Part shown: positions 63,871 through 64,000 of the stretch, piece by piece
How positions within the stretch are numbered: position 1 is the stretch's first letter
Layout: every line of letters begins with the position of its first letter
Source: Pseudomonadota bacterium
Lineage (GTDB): Bacteria; Pseudomonadota; Alphaproteobacteria; Rhizobiales; Xanthobacteraceae
Assembly: GCA_023404705.1 (NCBI GenBank)
Contig: JAEYAU010000253.1
Coordinates: forward strand, 1 to 64,000
Reading direction: 5' to 3'
Length of the DNA stretch: 64,000 bases
Translations under genes and position numbers: made by a program
Notes under the pieces: generated by a model
Database searches by the model: none
What the model was told of the DNA's origin: nothing
What the model saw: the letters and a program-made list of their open reading frames with translations, nothing else

Positions 63871-64000
63871 GTGCCTTCGAAAATCCCGTTCACCGACATC
63901 GGTGTTCGGGCCTTGAAGGTACCGAGCACCGGGCAAATCACCGTGTGGGATTCCAAGAGCCCACTCGGCATCCGCATGACGCACAAGGGCTCTAAGTCAT
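63871..64000 (+). CDS. tyrosine-recombinase integrase, N-terminal part (cut by window)
   Basis: The frame MPSKIPFTDIGVRALKVPST then GQITVWDSKSPLGIRMTHKG is the arm-binding N-terminus of phage/island integrases (FTDxxVRxLKxP...YxxWD...GxRV pattern). It is open to the window end (43 codons). GTG 63871 is chosen; the same frame is open from ATG 63814. It begins 146 bp after the broken tRNA-Gly and reads away from it, the usual attL-int layout of a genomic island or prophage. 63726-63870 holds no gene. Confidence 0.8.
   Translation, partial: MPSKIPFTDIGVRALKVPSTGQITVWDSKSPLGIRMTHKGSKS

Noticed and set aside
1..64000. CRISPR arrays, rRNA genes, plasmid or phage replication origins.
   Set aside because: No regularly spaced direct repeats, rRNA segments or iteron arrays were seen; the palindromes are dispersed repeats.

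Overview
This is a strongly G+C-rich window from an alphaproteobacterium, most probably of the order Hyphomicrobiales (Rhizobiales). The evidence is the PhyR-NepR-EcfG general stress locus, GcrA with GANTC sites, a SAM-II riboswitch before metZ, the alphaproteobacterial long form of Dcd, and dispersed palindromes of a Bradyrhizobium-like type. It is a methylotroph or methanol-oxidising heterotroph: about the first 30 kb is devoted to lanthanide-dependent methanol oxidation and to tetrahydromethanopterin (H4MPT)/methylofuran-linked C1 metabolism.

Region 1 (1-6945): beta-RFAP synthase (minus strand, cut by the window edge) faces a pterin carbinolamine dehydratase gene, the overlapping fhcB-fhcA-fhcD-fhcC operon (formyltransferase/hydrolase complex), a small unknown ORF and a dihydropteroate synthase. 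Region 2 (6950-13411, all minus): a DctPQM TRAP transporter and an ABC importer (binding protein, permease, ATPase) followed by a HAD phosphatase.

Region 3 (13510-24920): the periplasmic alcohol-oxidation block. xoxF (with the extra lanthanide-binding Asp), xoxG and xoxJ are followed by a CXXCW-family protein. They are flanked by a fused SoxYZ-like carrier with a metallohydrolase, and by a convergent six-gene operon matching the PedA1A2BC/Lut lanthanide-linked ABC exporter-like set. Region 4 (25033-29349): a methylofuran/H4MPT biosynthesis operon (MfnB-FolB fusion, MfnE, flavoprotein, DHPS-like protein, DUF447), with an orphan 25-residue pqqA just beyond it on the minus strand.

Region 5 (29685-37106): stress signalling. 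It holds an HWE kinase, phyR, nepR, ecfG, a single-domain response regulator, csbD and small membrane proteins (DUF3309, DUF1328). At least five sites match the sigma-EcfG promoter pattern GGAAC-N16/17-CGTT, and one apparently non-coding transcript with an anti-Shine-Dalgarno loop and a 13-bp terminator is predicted. Region 6 (37263-48042): a flavin monooxygenase, a uracil/xanthine permease, a YbhN-type membrane protein, and the phosphate regulon phoR-pstSCAB-phoU-phoB with a likely Pho box.

Region 7 (48050-63499): gcrA, argD-argF-hslO behind a sigma70 promoter carrying GAGTC in its spacer, tandem trkH genes, apaG, opgC with two SGNH proteins, metZ behind a SAM-II riboswitch and attenuator, dcd, and two tandem voltage-gated cation channels with a TLEGW filter. 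Region 8 (63689-64000): the 5' half of a tRNA-Gly(CCC) broken in the anticodon loop, followed by the start of a tyrosine-recombinase integrase. This marks the left border of an integrated element that continues past the window.

The C1 genes form one scheme. XoxF/XoxG/XoxJ oxidise methanol in the periplasm with PQQ (pqqA) and a lanthanide, whose handling the Ped/Lut-type operon probably serves. Formaldehyde is then carried on H4MPT to formate by Fhc, and regions 1 and 4 make the H4MPT and methylofuran coenzymes. fae, mtdB, mch, pqqBCDE, lanmodulin and a TonB receptor are not in the window.
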